A DNA stretch of 64,000 bases from Roseibium sediminis (GCF_008711325.1 NZ_VXDB01000002.1:248001-312000), one strand, 5' to 3'. Positions 54,226 through 63,931 are shown, numbered from the stretch's first letter. Notes: generated from the sequence alone by a model not told the origin. Made by a program: numbers and translations.

Positions 54226-54813
54226 ATGAAAGCACTTTTCATCATGGTGTTGTCACTCGCGCTTACCGGGTGCCTGTCCAACGAAAACACTTACAAGCAA
54301 GCGGACGATAGCGAAATAACCGAGTACGAAAATCAATTAAGAAGCGGAAAATCGGTAGTCATGGGAGACGTCTATATAGACGAAACCTTTTGCGGGATCA
54401 GCACGACGTACATTGCGCGAGAAGGCGGAGAGGAGGTATACAGCATTAATAAACAAGATAAAATCAATCGATCTATTAGTATATTCTCCAAAGAAGATAA
54501 GGTCGTCGTTTCACCCGGCAACTACAGGGTGGTAGGATTACGTTGCTACAAGAGCTATGTATCACTAGAGGACGGAAAAAAGTCCCTCTCGAAAGAAATT
54601 AACGACCTGAAAGCACTTTTGCAGCCGCGATTTAATGTTAAAAGCGGGCAGATACTTCACATTGGCACCCTGAGAATTAAGACGGTAAAGAAATCTACGT
54701 TCCTAAACGACGCCCGGGTATTGGTGGTGAGAGAGCCCACATCTGAACAGGCGAAAGCAGCGGCAAGAGATGCATTCGGGCGATTGAGTAATCAGCTCGT
54801 ATTCACCGAATAA
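54226..54813 (+). CDS. Lipoprotein of unknown function, AT-rich
   Basis: 195 residues. Lipoprotein signal with lipobox LTGC (Cys16), then a polar, charged mature part. No known family. A candidate fold is a beta-sandwich: SVVMGDVYIDETFCGIST, KVVVSPGNYRVVGLRCYKSY, GQILHIGTLRIKTV. Three Cys (including FCG and RCY) may form a disulfide. Base composition is clearly lower in GC than the glcB/arsR surroundings, so it is likely acquired. It lies between the glcB fragment and the arsR 3' copy, followed by a strong hairpin. No partner gene is visible. Confidence 0.75.
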   Translation: MKALFIMVLSLALTGCLSNENTYKQADDSEITEYENQLRSGKSVVMGDVYIDETFCGISTTYIAREGGEEVYSINKQDKINRSISIFSKEDKVVVSPGNYRVVGLRCYKSYVSLEDGKKSLSKEINDLKALLQPRFNVKSGQILHIGTLRIKTVKKSTFLNDARVLVVREPTSEQAKAAARDAFGRLSNQLVFTE

Positions 54814-54838
54814 GTATGCCCTTGATAATTTTTATAGT

Positions 54839-54862
54839 CCTGATCGTTTTGCAACGATCAGG
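54839..54862 (+). terminator. Hairpin after the lipoprotein gene
   Basis: CCTGATCGTT (54839-54848) with TTGC loop and AACGATCAGG (54853-54862): a perfect 10-bp stem 25 bp past the stop. There is no T-run on the plus strand side, so its strength is uncertain. Confidence 0.6.
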
Positions 54863-54874
54863 ATCAATCCGAGG

Positions 54875-54923
54875 CTCCCTGACCGGTCGGCAGAAGCTGC
54901 TGGAGCTGTTCCCGCTGGATTGA
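54875..54923 (+). repeat. arsR 3'-end repeat, second copy next to glcB
   Basis: 49 bp matching the end of the ArsR gene (52445-52493). It encodes TGRQKLLELFPLD and a stop in frame, without any upstream reading frame, so it is a remnant or duplicated gene end. Confidence 0.9.
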
Positions 54924-54927
54924 ATGC

Positions 54928-54954
54928 AAAAAAAGCGCGGACCGGAGCCCGCGC
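54928..54954 (-). terminator. Rho-independent terminator of glcB
   Basis: GCGCGG (54935-54940) / CCGCGC (54949-54954), followed on the minus strand by seven T. It lies 29 bp past the glcB stop. Confidence 0.88.
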
Positions 54955-54982
54955 CTCATTATTCTGATGAAACCTGAAAGTG

Positions 54983-57145
54983 TCAGGCAGCGTTCTTGGA
55001 CTTGAACTCGGCCCGGCGGCGATGCAGGACCGGTTCGGTGTAGCCGCTTGGCTGCGTGGTTCCTTCGAACACCAGATCGCAAGCCGCCTGGAAGGCGACG
55101 GAGCCGTCATAGTCGGCCGCCATCGGACGGTAGAGCGGGTCACCCTCGTTCTGGCCGTCGACCACCTTGGCCATGCGCTTCATGGTCTCCATGACCTGAT
55201 CGCGGCTGGCAACGCCGTGATGCAGCCAGTTGGCAATGTGCTGGGCGGAGATGCGCAGGGTTGCGCGGTCTTCCATCAGGCCGACATTGTTGATATCCGG
55301 CACCTTGGAGCAGCCGATGCCCTGCTCGACCCACCGCACGACATAGCCAAGAATGCCTTGTGCGTTGTTGTCGAGTTCAGCCTGAATGTCTTCCGGGGCC
55401 CAGTTCGGACGCTCGGCGACCGGAATGGACAGGATGTCTTCCACCTTGGCCGGGGTGCGCTTCTTCAGCTCGGCCTGCCGCTCGGCAACGCTCACCTTGT
55501 GATAGTGCATGGCGTGCAGGGTTGCTGCGGTCGGGGACGGAACCCAAGCCGTGTTGGCGCCCGACATCGGGTGGCCGATCTTCTGCTCCAGCATGGTGTG
55601 CATCAGGTCCGGCATGGCCCACATGCCCTTGCCGATCTGCGCGTGACCCGGCAGACCGCAGGCCAGGCCGACATCCACGTTGTTGTTCTCATAGGCCGCG
55701 ATCCAGGTCGCTGCCTTCATGTCGCCCTTGCGGATCATCGGACCGGCATCCATCGAGGTGTGCATCTCGTCGCCGGTGCGGTCAAGGAAGCCGGTATTGA
55801 TGAAGAACACGCGATCCTTCGCAGCGCGGATGCATTCCTTGAGGTTGACCGTCGTGCGGCGTTCCTCGTCCATGATGCCCATTTTCAGGGTGTTGCGCGC
55901 CATGCCCAGCGCGTTTTCGATCCGGTCGAACAGCTCGACCGCGAAGGCCACTTCTTCCGGGCCATGCATCTTCGGCTTGACGATATAGACCGAACCGGCA
56001 CGCGAATTGGCGCGGCGGCCGTTCGGGCCAATGTCATGCAGCGCGATCAGGGATGTGACCATGCCGTCGAGAATGCCTTCCGGGATCTCGTTGCCATCCT
56101 TGTCCAGAACCGCATCGATGGTCATCAGGTGGCCGACATTGCGCACCAGCAACAGCGAGCGGCCATGCAGCGTGACCTTTGACCCGTCCGGACCGGTGTA
56201 GGCGCGGTCGCCATTCATCTTGCGCGTAACCGTCTTGCCGCCCTTTTCGAAGGATTCCTGCAAGTCGCCCTTCATCAGGCCGAGCCAGTTGGAATAGATG
56301 ACCACCTTGTCTTCGGCATCCACAGCGGCAACGGAATCCTCGCAGTCCATGATGGTGGACATGGCAGACTCGATCACGACGTCTGCGATGTGTGCCTTGT
56401 CTACGGAGCCGATCGGATGGTCGGCATTGATGATAATATCGAGATGGAGGCCGTTCTTCTTCAGGAGCACGCTCTTTGGCGCAGAAGCCTCGCCGGTATA
56501 GCCCGCAAATTGAGCGGCATCGGCGAGCGACGTGGCGCCGTCATCCGTGGAAACAACCAGAGCGCCATTGGCAACGGAGAGACCCGTGACGGCAGTCCAT
56601 GAACCGTCTGCCAGCGCGGCAGCTTCGTCCAGAACCCTGCGTGCATAGGCAATCACTTGCGCACCGCGAGCCGCGTCATAACCACCGCCCTGCGGCTTTG
56701 AGCCCATGGCGTCGGTGCCGTAGAGCGCGTCATAGAGCGAACCCCAGCGGGCGTTGGCAGCGTTCAGTGCATAACGGGCATTCATGACCGGCACGACGAG
56801 CTGCGGGCCGGCCACTTCGCCGATTTCCGGGTCGACATTGGTAGTTCCGACCTGAAAGTCGTCGCCCTGAGGGACCAGATAGCCGATCTCGCTGAGGAAC
56901 GCCTTGTAGGTTGCCATGTCCGGGGACCCCGGATTGGCCTTGTGCCAGGCGCTGATCTGCTGCTGCAGCGAAGCCCGCTTTTCAAGAAGGGCCCGGTTTT
57001 TCGGGCCAAGATCATGGACCAGTTCGGACAATGCTGCCCAGAACCCGTCTTCGGAAACACCAGTGCCCGGAAGTGCCTTCCGGTTGACGAACTCATAAAG
57101 CTCTGCGGCAACCTTGAGCCCATGAATGTCGATGCGATCTGTCAT
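54983..57145 (-). CDS. glcB: Malate synthase G
   Basis: 720 residues from the ATG at 57145 (E. coli GlcB is 723); the longer frame to 57232 is not needed. Cytosolic enzyme condensing glyoxylate and acetyl-CoA to malate. Signature blocks: [15 protein letters not shown] (Mg2+ and catalytic acidic residues), [38 protein letters not shown] and the C-terminal region [15 protein letters not shown]. No aceA or glc regulator gene lies next to it. Its 3' end is duplicated in decayed form at 53977-54060. Confidence 0.96.
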   Translation of the reverse strand: MTDRIDIHGLKVAAELYEFVNRKALPGTGVSEDGFWAALSELVHDLGPKNRALLEKRASLQQQISAWHKANPGSPDMATYKAFLSEIGYLVPQGDDFQVGTTNVDPEIGEVAGPQLVVPVMNARYALNAANARWGSLYDALYGTDAMGSKPQGGGYDAARGAQVIAYARRVLDEAAALADGSWTAVTGLSVANGALVVSTDDGATSLADAAQFAGYTGEASAPKSVLLKKNGLHLDIIINADHPIGSVDKAHIADVVIESAMSTIMDCEDSVAAVDAEDKVVIYSNWLGLMKGDLQESFEKGGKTVTRKMNGDRAYTGPDGSKVTLHGRSLLLVRNVGHLMTIDAVLDKDGNEIPEGILDGMVTSLIALHDIGPNGRRANSRAGSVYIVKPKMHGPEEVAFAVELFDRIENALGMARNTLKMGIMDEERRTTVNLKECIRAAKDRVFFINTGFLDRTGDEMHTSMDAGPMIRKGDMKAATWIAAYENNNVDVGLACGLPGHAQIGKGMWAMPDLMHTMLEQKIGHPMSGANTAWVPSPTAATLHAMHYHKVSVAERQAELKKRTPAKVEDILSIPVAERPNWAPEDIQAELDNNAQGILGYVVRWVEQGIGCSKVPDINNVGLMEDRATLRISAQHIANWLHHGVASRDQVMETMKRMAKVVDGQNEGDPLYRPMAADYDGSVAFQAACDLVFEGTTQPSGYTEPVLHRRRAEFKSKNAA

Positions 57146-57445
57146 TAAAGCTAAACCCCAAATTCGTTCCAGAAACCGGCAATGAGTGCCGGACTTACCA
57201 CGCGTTGTGGGCCCCCATGGCCTTCGGGTCAATGGGACCTGCCCTTAATGACCTTCTACATTATCGAAACAATTGAAGTAACGCTTTTCCCAATTCAGGC
57301 AATCACATAATGCCTCTTCCGCCCTTGCCACCCTCGTGTTTCTGCGCCATGAGGTGTAGACATGCGGCTTTCAACCGATATCCCGGCAACCGATAGTCCG
57401 TCCCAACCGAAGACCTGCAACCGTCTTCCTTAAGCAGTTTTCGCA
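57146..57445. other. Divergent spacer, glcB / DMT transporter
   Basis: 300 bp with promoters for both genes. A GC-rich imperfect palindrome lies around 57195-57240. No gene seen. Confidence 0.35.
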
Positions 57446-58366
57446 ATGACCAGCGTCCTTTCCGTTCTTGGCGGTCGCCTTTATGGCAATGCCATCCTGC
57501 TGCTGACCCTGACAACGTTGTTCTGGGGCGGAAATGCCGTGGCTGGTCGGCTGGCGATTGGCGAAGTGTCCCCGATGGTCATCGTGACCTTGCGCTGGTG
57601 GATCGTCGGCTGTGTTCTGGGCATCAGTCTGTGGCCGCGCATTCGGGCCGAATGGCCCATGATGCGCCCCTATTTCGGCCGGATGATCCTGATGGCCGGG
57701 TTCGGCTTCATTGCCTTCAATTCGCTTTTCTACGTTGCCGCCTACACGACCACCGCCGTCAATATCGGCATCATTCAGGGATCGATCCCGATCCTTGTCC
57801 TGATCGGCTCTGTCTTTTTGTTCAAGACCCCGGCATCGCTTGCCCAGGTCCTTGGCATTTTGACCACCCTGCTAGGGGTCGCACTTGTTGCCTCGCATGG
57901 TGACCTGAGGGTTCTGCTGACACTGACGGTCAATCCCGGTGACGGCATCATGCTGTTCGCCTGCCTGCTCTACTCCGGCTACACACTTGCCCTGAGAAAA
58001 CGCCCTCAGGTTTCCGGTCTGGTTTTCTTTGCGGTGCTGGCAATGATCGCGGCGGTTACCTCGCTGCCCGCCCTCGCCTACGAGATTGCCAATGGCACCG
58101 CCCGGCTCCCCACGCAAAAGGGCTGGATGATCGTCATGTTCATCTCGCTGTTTCCGTCCTGTCTGGCGCAGATCTTCTTTATGCGCGGCGTGGAACTGAT
58201 CGGCCCGGCCCGGGCGGGGATTTTCGTCAATCTGGTGCCCATCTTTGCCCCCATACTGGCTGTTCTGGTTCTGGGAGAACCGTTCAAGTGGCACCACGCG
58301 GCAGGTCTTGCGCTTGTTCTGGGCGGAATCTACCTTTCCGAGAGGAAGAAAAAGGCTTCAATCTAA
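57446..58366 (+). CDS. DMT-superfamily transporter (EamA type)
   Basis: 306 residues with ten predicted helices arranged as two EamA repeats (about 15-150 and 160-300). The N-terminal TLFWGGNAVAGRLAIGEVSPM and the second repeat end LGEPFKWHHAAGLALVLGGIYLSER are typical. Members export or import amino acids, nucleosides or drugs; the substrate cannot be read from sequence. It is monocistronic between two spacers. Start ATG, with a weak ribosome-binding site. Confidence 0.9.
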   Translation: MTSVLSVLGGRLYGNAILLLTLTTLFWGGNAVAGRLAIGEVSPMVIVTLRWWIVGCVLGISLWPRIRAEWPMMRPYFGRMILMAGFGFIAFNSLFYVAAYTTTAVNIGIIQGSIPILVLIGSVFLFKTPASLAQVLGILTTLLGVALVASHGDLRVLLTLTVNPGDGIMLFACLLYSGYTLALRKRPQVSGLVFFAVLAMIAAVTSLPALAYEIANGTARLPTQKGWMIVMFISLFPSCLAQIFFMRGVELIGPARAGIFVNLVPIFAPILAVLVLGEPFKWHHAAGLALVLGGIYLSERKKKASI

Positions 58367-58498
58367 AGGCCTTACCCTAGGTTATTATACCAGATAATTT
58401 CCCATTTTTTTGACCAAACGGTTGACATTTACATCACGCAACGGAAGGTTCGCGCCAAACCTGAAGTCATTCATTTGAATTGTTTCGAAAGCGCGCCC

Positions 58499-60052
58499 AT
58501 GACCTTGTTTTTGAATCGCAAAACCCTTTCAGCCCTTATCGTACTCTTGGGCTTTTTGGCGCTGCCGCTTTCCGCGGAGGCGGGTTTGCTTTCAAAACTC
58601 GCAAGGGAAGGTGCAGAGGCTGCAGGCAGCGCTGCAAAAAAGTTTGATGCCCCGATCCCGAAACTGGAAGACGGCATATGGTTTGCCAAGAAACTGCCTG
58701 CCAAGGCCGGGGCCGCTAACATGGCCCTTCTGCCGGGCGAGAACGGCACCTGGCGGCTGATCACGGAAGCTGGCGACGAGGTTCCCCTTTCCTCTCTGGA
58801 TGAAATGGCCGGAGCTGCCGACGGCGCTGCAACGCAAGTCGTCAAGGGCTTGGCCGGAGACGCACCCAAGATCACAAAGCTGAAGAACACCCAGATCGCC
58901 ATCCGCGAGGCTGACTTCTTCAAACTGCGCGACCAGATCGGCGATATCCCGAAGTCGCTGGATCTTCAGATTGTCCGCAATTCCGGAAAGACCCTGCCAC
59001 TGAAGCAGGTTCGTGCCGGAGACAAGTCCCGCCTCATGGTGGAGCTCGACAAGGATGTCCTGCTTAACCCGAAAAACCTTCGGGCAATGGATGCGAACCT
59101 GAAGTTCCTCGACACACCGGTGAAGCAGGCGGACCTGAAAATCGCCCGGTTCGATAGCACCGCGAAGGCCAAACAGCAGGCAGCCAGGCAGACTCTGAAC
59201 GATCCGACATCCATTCTCGATCCAAACCTGCTGGAATCCAGCCTTGCCAAATACAAGAACCGAACCCTGATGCTTGGAGGCAAGGTGACCACGGATCCGG
59301 CAACCGGGGCGAAGGTCCTGCAGGTCAAGGACGGCGGCAAGATCGTCAATCTGGATCTCGCCACTCTGGATGCCTCTGCTGCGCGCCAGCGCGTCAATCT
59401 GATGCTGGTCGACACGGGAACCCCCACCCAACCGGGCAAGTCGCTCTTCTCCAAAACCAGTCTGGAGAAGCGCTTCGCGACAGCCCAGACGGCCTTCACT
59501 CAGGCTGATCTGATGAAGGCCGTAACGCCGCCCAATGCGAAGACGATCATCAATGCCGCCGAAGACGGCAAAACGCGGATCACAATGACGACCCGCCACT
59601 TTGACGCTGACCCGGCGGCCGCAGCTGCAGCCGCTGCAGACGATTACACGCTTGCCGGATGGCTACTGGAAGGCGGCGCGCGTGTTGCCGCCCGTCAGGT
59701 GACATACTTTGCCGAAGACCCGGATCATACCGAAGAGATGAACGGGCGCTGGCTGCCCTGGTTCAAGAACATGGACCTGATCGTCTATAGCGTGTTCGCT
59801 GTCGTCTTTGTCTTCACCGCTACCAAGACCTGGGGCTGGTGGAAGGCTCTTTGGCGGATGGTCGCCCGCAAATCTCGCGAGGATGAAGATTTCCCGAAGG
59901 GGGTGCGGATTGCCCGCATGATCACCTTTGCCCCGTTCTCCATGGTCATGTTTTTTCCGGCGCTTGTCTGGATCGGGGTTGTCAGCCAGCTCTCGTTCCT
60001 TGCATGGCCATTCCGCAAACTGTTCGGCAAGGCAAATCCCGGCGCAGCGTGA
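58499..60052 (+). CDS. Large membrane-anchored protein of unknown function
   Basis: 517 residues from the ATG at 58499 (a TTG at 58475 is the alternative). I do not recognise a family. N-terminal signal-like segment (about 7-28, LIVLLGFLALPLSAEAG), then an extracytoplasmic region of about 390 residues with scattered beta strands, several Asp-Pro turns and a run of seven Ala (DPAAAAAAA) before the first C-terminal helix. Two or three membrane helices end the protein (about 430-450, 475-510), with a basic loop in between (ARKSREDEDFPKGVR). It may be a periplasmic domain fixed by a C-terminal anchor. It has no neighbours that give its role away. Confidence 0.75.
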   Translation: MTLFLNRKTLSALIVLLGFLALPLSAEAGLLSKLAREGAEAAGSAAKKFDAPIPKLEDGIWFAKKLPAKAGAANMALLPGENGTWRLITEAGDEVPLSSLDEMAGAADGAATQVVKGLAGDAPKITKLKNTQIAIREADFFKLRDQIGDIPKSLDLQIVRNSGKTLPLKQVRAGDKSRLMVELDKDVLLNPKNLRAMDANLKFLDTPVKQADLKIARFDSTAKAKQQAARQTLNDPTSILDPNLLESSLAKYKNRTLMLGGKVTTDPATGAKVLQVKDGGKIVNLDLATLDASAARQRVNLMLVDTGTPTQPGKSLFSKTSLEKRFATAQTAFTQADLMKAVTPPNAKTIINAAEDGKTRITMTTRHFDADPAAAAAAAADDYTLAGWLLEGGARVAARQVTYFAEDPDHTEEMNGRWLPWFKNMDLIVYSVFAVVFVFTATKTWGWWKALWRMVARKSREDEDFPKGVRIARMITFAPFSMVMFFPALVWIGVVSQLSFLAWPFRKLFGKANPGAA

Positions 60053-60147
60053 CAACGCGGTCTCGACGGAAAAGCAGCGCTGTTTTGCCATAATTTTTCC
60101 GTCGAAACTGCTTGGAAATGTCATGAGTTAGGGGCACATTGCCCCGC

Positions 60148-62994
60148 ATGGAAACACCGATTGTCGTCGGCGCCTTTGCGCTTTTGCTCATCACGATCTC
60201 CCTGCTTCAGCCGCTTGCCCGCCGTCTTGGCGTTGCCCCGAGCGTGCTTCTGGCCATGGTTGGAACCTTGATCGGGATCGTGGCGACCTACCTGCTCTAT
60301 ACGCCGACAACCGATGCTTTCAACGAGATCGCGAACGTCTTCGTGAACCTGCCGTTCGATTCGGAGAAGATCCTCTACATCTTCCTGCCGATCCTGCTGT
60401 TCCAGACATCGCTGACCCTCGATTTCCGCCGGATCATGGAGGATATCGGCCCCATTCTGGTCATGGCGGTTGTCGCGGTGCTGTTTGCCACGGCCTTCAT
60501 CGGCTTTGCGCTTTATCCATTGTCCGGCGTTCCGCTGGTCGCCTGCCTGCTGCTCGGCGCGATTGTCGCCACCACGGACCCGGTGGCCGTCGTCGCGATC
60601 TTCCGGGATATCGGCGCCCCGGCGCGGCTTGGGCGTATCGTGGAAGGGGAAAGCCTTCTCAATGACGCGGCGGCCATCGTGCTTTTCGTGATTCTGCTTG
60701 GCATCCTGACGGGTCAGGCGGAGCCGGACGCAACGCACGCAGCCATTGCCTTTGGCCGGTCCTTCATTGGCGGTCTCATTGTCGGCATTCTCGTTGCGCG
60801 TCTTTTTGTCTTTGCCCTGCCCTTGCTGCGCGACCTTCCGCTGGCACAGGTGACCCTGAGCCTTGCCCTGCCCTATGCCATCTACGTTTTCAGTGACCAG
60901 TTTGCGGATGTGTCTGCCGTAGTGGCGGTTGTTGCGGCAGGCATCGTGTTCAATCTTCACGGCCCGTCCCGCATTTCGCCCCAGCACTGGACATTCCTTC
61001 ACAATGTCTGGGAGCAAATCGCGTTCTGGGCGTCCTCGCTCATCTTCGTTCTCGCCGCTATCTTGATCCCGCGGCTTGTGGCCGGATTTACGCCGCTCGA
61101 CATCCTGTTGCTTCTTGTGGTGATCATTGCGGCACTTGCCTCGCGCGCCGTCGTCATTTTCGGACTGCTTCCCGCCCTCAGCCTGTTTGACAAGCGCAAG
61201 GCCGTCAGCACCAAGTTCAAGACGGTCATGCTCTGGGGCGGCATGCGCGGCGCCATCACGCTCACTCTGGCACTCAGCGTTGCCGAACACTCAGCCTTGT
61301 CCGATGACATCTCCAGCTTTGTGACCCGCCTTGCCACCGGCTTTGTCCTGTTCACGCTTCTGGTCTATGGCACGAGCCTCAAACCTCTGATCCGCGTTCT
61401 GGGGATCGACAAGCTGTCCGCCCGAGATCAGGCGCTGCGCAGTCAATATCTCGCGCTGGCCCTGTCCGATGTGCGCCAGGGCGTCAGCGAAGCGGCGCAA
61501 GATTACCAGATCGATCCGTCGGTTTCCGGCCCGATCGTCTCGACCTATGCAGAACGAGCGGATGCGGCCCTTGAAAGCGCGGGACAGTCGGACGGGCTGA
61601 CCGACAAGGATCGCGTTATCCTCGGGCTGATCGCGTTGACCGACCGGGAACGTCAGCTGGTTCTTGAGCATTTCAACGAAAAGACGCTGTCGAACCGGAC
61701 CGTCGGCATGCACCTGGCACTTGCCGGTCGGATCAACGACCTGACGCGGCAGGACGGGCGTGCGGGCTACAACCGGGCAGCGCGCGAACCGCTGAAATTT
61801 GGCTGGCGGTTCCGGCTTGCCCAGATCCTCCAGCGCCGCCTGAAGATCAATCGGCCACTTGCCACGCTTCTGGCGGACCGGCTGGAGTTCCTCCTTGTCT
61901 GCAGGATCATTTCTCGTGAGCTCGTGACCTTCAACCGAAACCGCATTCGCCGGCTTGTCGGGCCGCGTGTCGGTGACATCTTGCACGAAACCCTTGCGAC
62001 CCGCCGTGGTGAAATCCTCAAAGCCATTGAGGCCATTCGCCTGCAGTACCCCGATTATGCCGACGCGCAGGAAGAGCTTTTCCTCAAGCGCACGGGCTTG
62101 CGCATGGAGGAGACCACCTATGCGGAGGCACATGAAAGCTCGCTGATCGGCACCGAGCTTTACAACGACCTGATGCGGGAGACGTCCAAGGTTCGCCAGG
62201 AGACAATGCGGCGCTCCGAACTGGATCTGCGGATGAAAACGCGTGAGCTTTTGGCCGAGCATACGCTGTTCATGGGCTTGTCCGACAAGCGTTTGAAAGA
62301 CATTGCCCGCATGATGCGCCCGCTTTTTGCAACGCCGGGCGAACGCCTGATCCGCAAGGGCGACAAGGGCGACAGGGCCTACTTCATTGCCTCTGGCGCG
62401 GTGGAAGTCCATGCTGGCAACAACGCCTTCCGACTTGGTAGCGGCGATATTTTCGGCGAAATCGCGCTGGTGACCGGCCAACCCCGCAGCGCCGATGTGA
62501 TTGCGCTTGGCTATTGCCAGTTGCTGACACTCAATGCATCCGACTTCCGTGCCTTGATGGAACGCGCCCCTGACCTCAAGGAGCACGTGGATCGTCTGTC
62601 GCGACGGCGCCTCAACATGAACACCGGTTCCGCATTGATCGAGCCGGAAGCCATCGCTGCGCCGGCAGAAACCCCGGTCCAACCCGCTACTGAACCTCCA
62701 GTATCCGAAGCTCCCGAAACAGTACCAGCGCCTGCAGATCCGGTTCCGGAACAGAATGAGGCAGCTCAGGCACCTGAAGCGGCGGAGGCTGACAGCAAGG
62801 CGGACACCACGACAGAAGCCGATACAGGGCCGACCCCGGTCAACACCACTGACGGACCTGCGGCCGAAGAACCTGCTGCGGAGACCACGGCCACAGATCC
62901 GGATCAGCCCGCGCCTAAGGTCGCACAGACGACGCCAACAGATACCGCCGAACCTTCACTCGAGGTGGCGGAGGCGACACCGCCAAAGCCTTAG
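60148..62994 (+). CDS. CPA1-type Na+/H+ antiporter with cyclic-nucleotide domain
   Basis: 948 residues from the ATG at 60148 (TTG at 60139 is possible). An NhaP-like transport domain of 12-13 helices (about 1-420) includes ATTDPVAVVAIFRDIGAP and GESLLNDAAAIVLF, the CPA1 ion-binding region. A cytoplasmic helical linker follows, then a cNMP-binding domain (about 707-820) with the phosphate-binding cassette FGEIALVTGQPRSA (Glu and Arg present). The C-terminal about 115 residues (832-948) are a Pro/Ala/Glu/Thr-rich disordered tail. Predicted to exchange Na+ or K+ for H+ across the inner membrane under cyclic-nucleotide control. Confidence 0.92.
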   Translation: METPIVVGAFALLLITISLLQPLARRLGVAPSVLLAMVGTLIGIVATYLLYTPTTDAFNEIANVFVNLPFDSEKILYIFLPILLFQTSLTLDFRRIMEDIGPILVMAVVAVLFATAFIGFALYPLSGVPLVACLLLGAIVATTDPVAVVAIFRDIGAPARLGRIVEGESLLNDAAAIVLFVILLGILTGQAEPDATHAAIAFGRSFIGGLIVGILVARLFVFALPLLRDLPLAQVTLSLALPYAIYVFSDQFADVSAVVAVVAAGIVFNLHGPSRISPQHWTFLHNVWEQIAFWASSLIFVLAAILIPRLVAGFTPLDILLLLVVIIAALASRAVVIFGLLPALSLFDKRKAVSTKFKTVMLWGGMRGAITLTLALSVAEHSALSDDISSFVTRLATGFVLFTLLVYGTSLKPLIRVLGIDKLSARDQALRSQYLALALSDVRQGVSEAAQDYQIDPSVSGPIVSTYAERADAALESAGQSDGLTDKDRVILGLIALTDRERQLVLEHFNEKTLSNRTVGMHLALAGRINDLTRQDGRAGYNRAAREPLKFGWRFRLAQILQRRLKINRPLATLLADRLEFLLVCRIISRELVTFNRNRIRRLVGPRVGDILHETLATRRGEILKAIEAIRLQYPDYADAQEELFLKRTGLRMEETTYAEAHESSLIGTELYNDLMRETSKVRQETMRRSELDLRMKTRELLAEHTLFMGLSDKRLKDIARMMRPLFATPGERLIRKGDKGDRAYFIASGAVEVHAGNNAFRLGSGDIFGEIALVTGQPRSADVIALGYCQLLTLNASDFRALMERAPDLKEHVDRLSRRRLNMNTGSALIEPEAIAAPAETPVQPATEPPVSEAPETVPAPADPVPEQNEAAQAPEAAEADSKADTTTEADTGPTPVNTTDGPAAEEPAAETTATDPDQPAPKVAQTTPTDTAEPSLEVAEATPPKP

Positions 62995-63129
62995 ACTTCT
63001 TTGAGCCAGTATCAAGGAGACTTGGCCTGCTGCGTCATGGCGAACCAATTCGCCGCCTGCAAGCCTTGTGTGACAGCTCTGACTGGGGAACTCTTCTTCC
63101 CAAAGATGATCTGAACCAGGGAGATGGGC

Positions 63130-63882
63130 ATGTCGTTATCCGGCAAGGTGGTTTTGGTAACCGGGGCAAGTTCGGGAATTGGTCGCGCGACGGCGCTCGC
63201 TTTTCTGAACGAGGGAGCCCGCGTGGTTCTGACCGGGCGCAGGCAAGCCCAGCTACAGGAAACGGCCGATCGGGCGAAATCGGGAGAAGCCCTGTGTGTT
63301 TCCTGTGACGTGTCCCAGTCGGATCAGGTGGATGACCTGTTCCGCCAGATCAAGGAACGCTTCGGACGGCTTGACGTCACCTTCAACAATGCAGGCAACA
63401 ACGTTCCGCAGGCCCCGATTGATGAAATCCCGGTCGAGGATTGGCTGAAGGTCCTCAATGTGAACCTGCATGGCGCGTTCCTGATTGCGCGCGGGTCCTT
63501 TGCGATGATGCGCCACCAGTCGCCGCAGGGGGGACGGATCATCAACAACGGGTCGATCTCCGCGTCTGCCCCGCGCCCGGGTTCTGCCCCCTACACCACC
63601 ACAAAACACGCCATCACCGGCCTGACCAAGACCCTGTCGCTGGATGGGCGGGCCTTTGACATTGCCTGCGGCCAGATCGATATCGGCAACGCAGCATCCG
63701 AAATGACGGCTGACTTCGGCAAGGGCATGCCTCAGGCCAATGGCACCGTGATGCCGGAACCGGTGATGGATGTGACCCATGTGTCCGATGCCGTCTTGAA
63801 CATGTCCCGGCTGCCGCTTTCCGCCAACGTGCAGTTCATCACCATCATGGCCACAAAGATGCCGCTGATCGGACGTGGATAA
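63130..63882 (+). CDS. SDR-family oxidoreductase
   Basis: 250 residues from the ATG at 63130 (GGGAG 6 bp upstream; an ATG two codons earlier overlaps this site). Classical short-chain dehydrogenase: cofactor motif TGASSGIG near residue 12, NNAG at about 87, and catalytic Ser and YxxxK (PYTTTKHAITGLT). The Rossmann start VVLVTGASSGIGRATALAFLNEGARVVLTGRRQ suggests NADP(H) preference (two Arg). The substrate is unknown. It is followed by a bidirectional terminator and the MscS gene. Confidence 0.92.
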   Translation: MSLSGKVVLVTGASSGIGRATALAFLNEGARVVLTGRRQAQLQETADRAKSGEALCVSCDVSQSDQVDDLFRQIKERFGRLDVTFNNAGNNVPQAPIDEIPVEDWLKVLNVNLHGAFLIARGSFAMMRHQSPQGGRIINNGSISASAPRPGSAPYTTTKHAITGLTKTLSLDGRAFDIACGQIDIGNAASEMTADFGKGMPQANGTVMPEPVMDVTHVSDAVLNMSRLPLSANVQFITIMATKMPLIGRG

Positions 63883-63887
63883 CAAAA

Positions 63888-63917
63888 GGGCGGGGTTTCC
63901 CCCGCCCGCTGTTTTTT
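63888..63917. terminator. Bidirectional Rho-independent terminator
   Basis: GGGCGGGG (63888-63895), TTT loop, CCCCGCCC (63900-63907), with six T after it on the plus strand and AAAA before it (T-run on the minus strand). It serves the SDR gene and the minus-strand gene at the window edge. Confidence 0.88.
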
Positions 63918-63931
63918 CCATGTGATGGTGC

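Noticed and set aside
54980-56182. 400-codon plus-strand frame opposite glcB
   Set aside because: Antisense of malate synthase G; no start signal or domain.
61291-62682. 463-codon and 389-codon minus-strand frames opposite the antiporter
   Set aside because: The plus strand encodes a continuous antiporter plus cyclic-nucleotide domain; the antisense frames are a GC effect.
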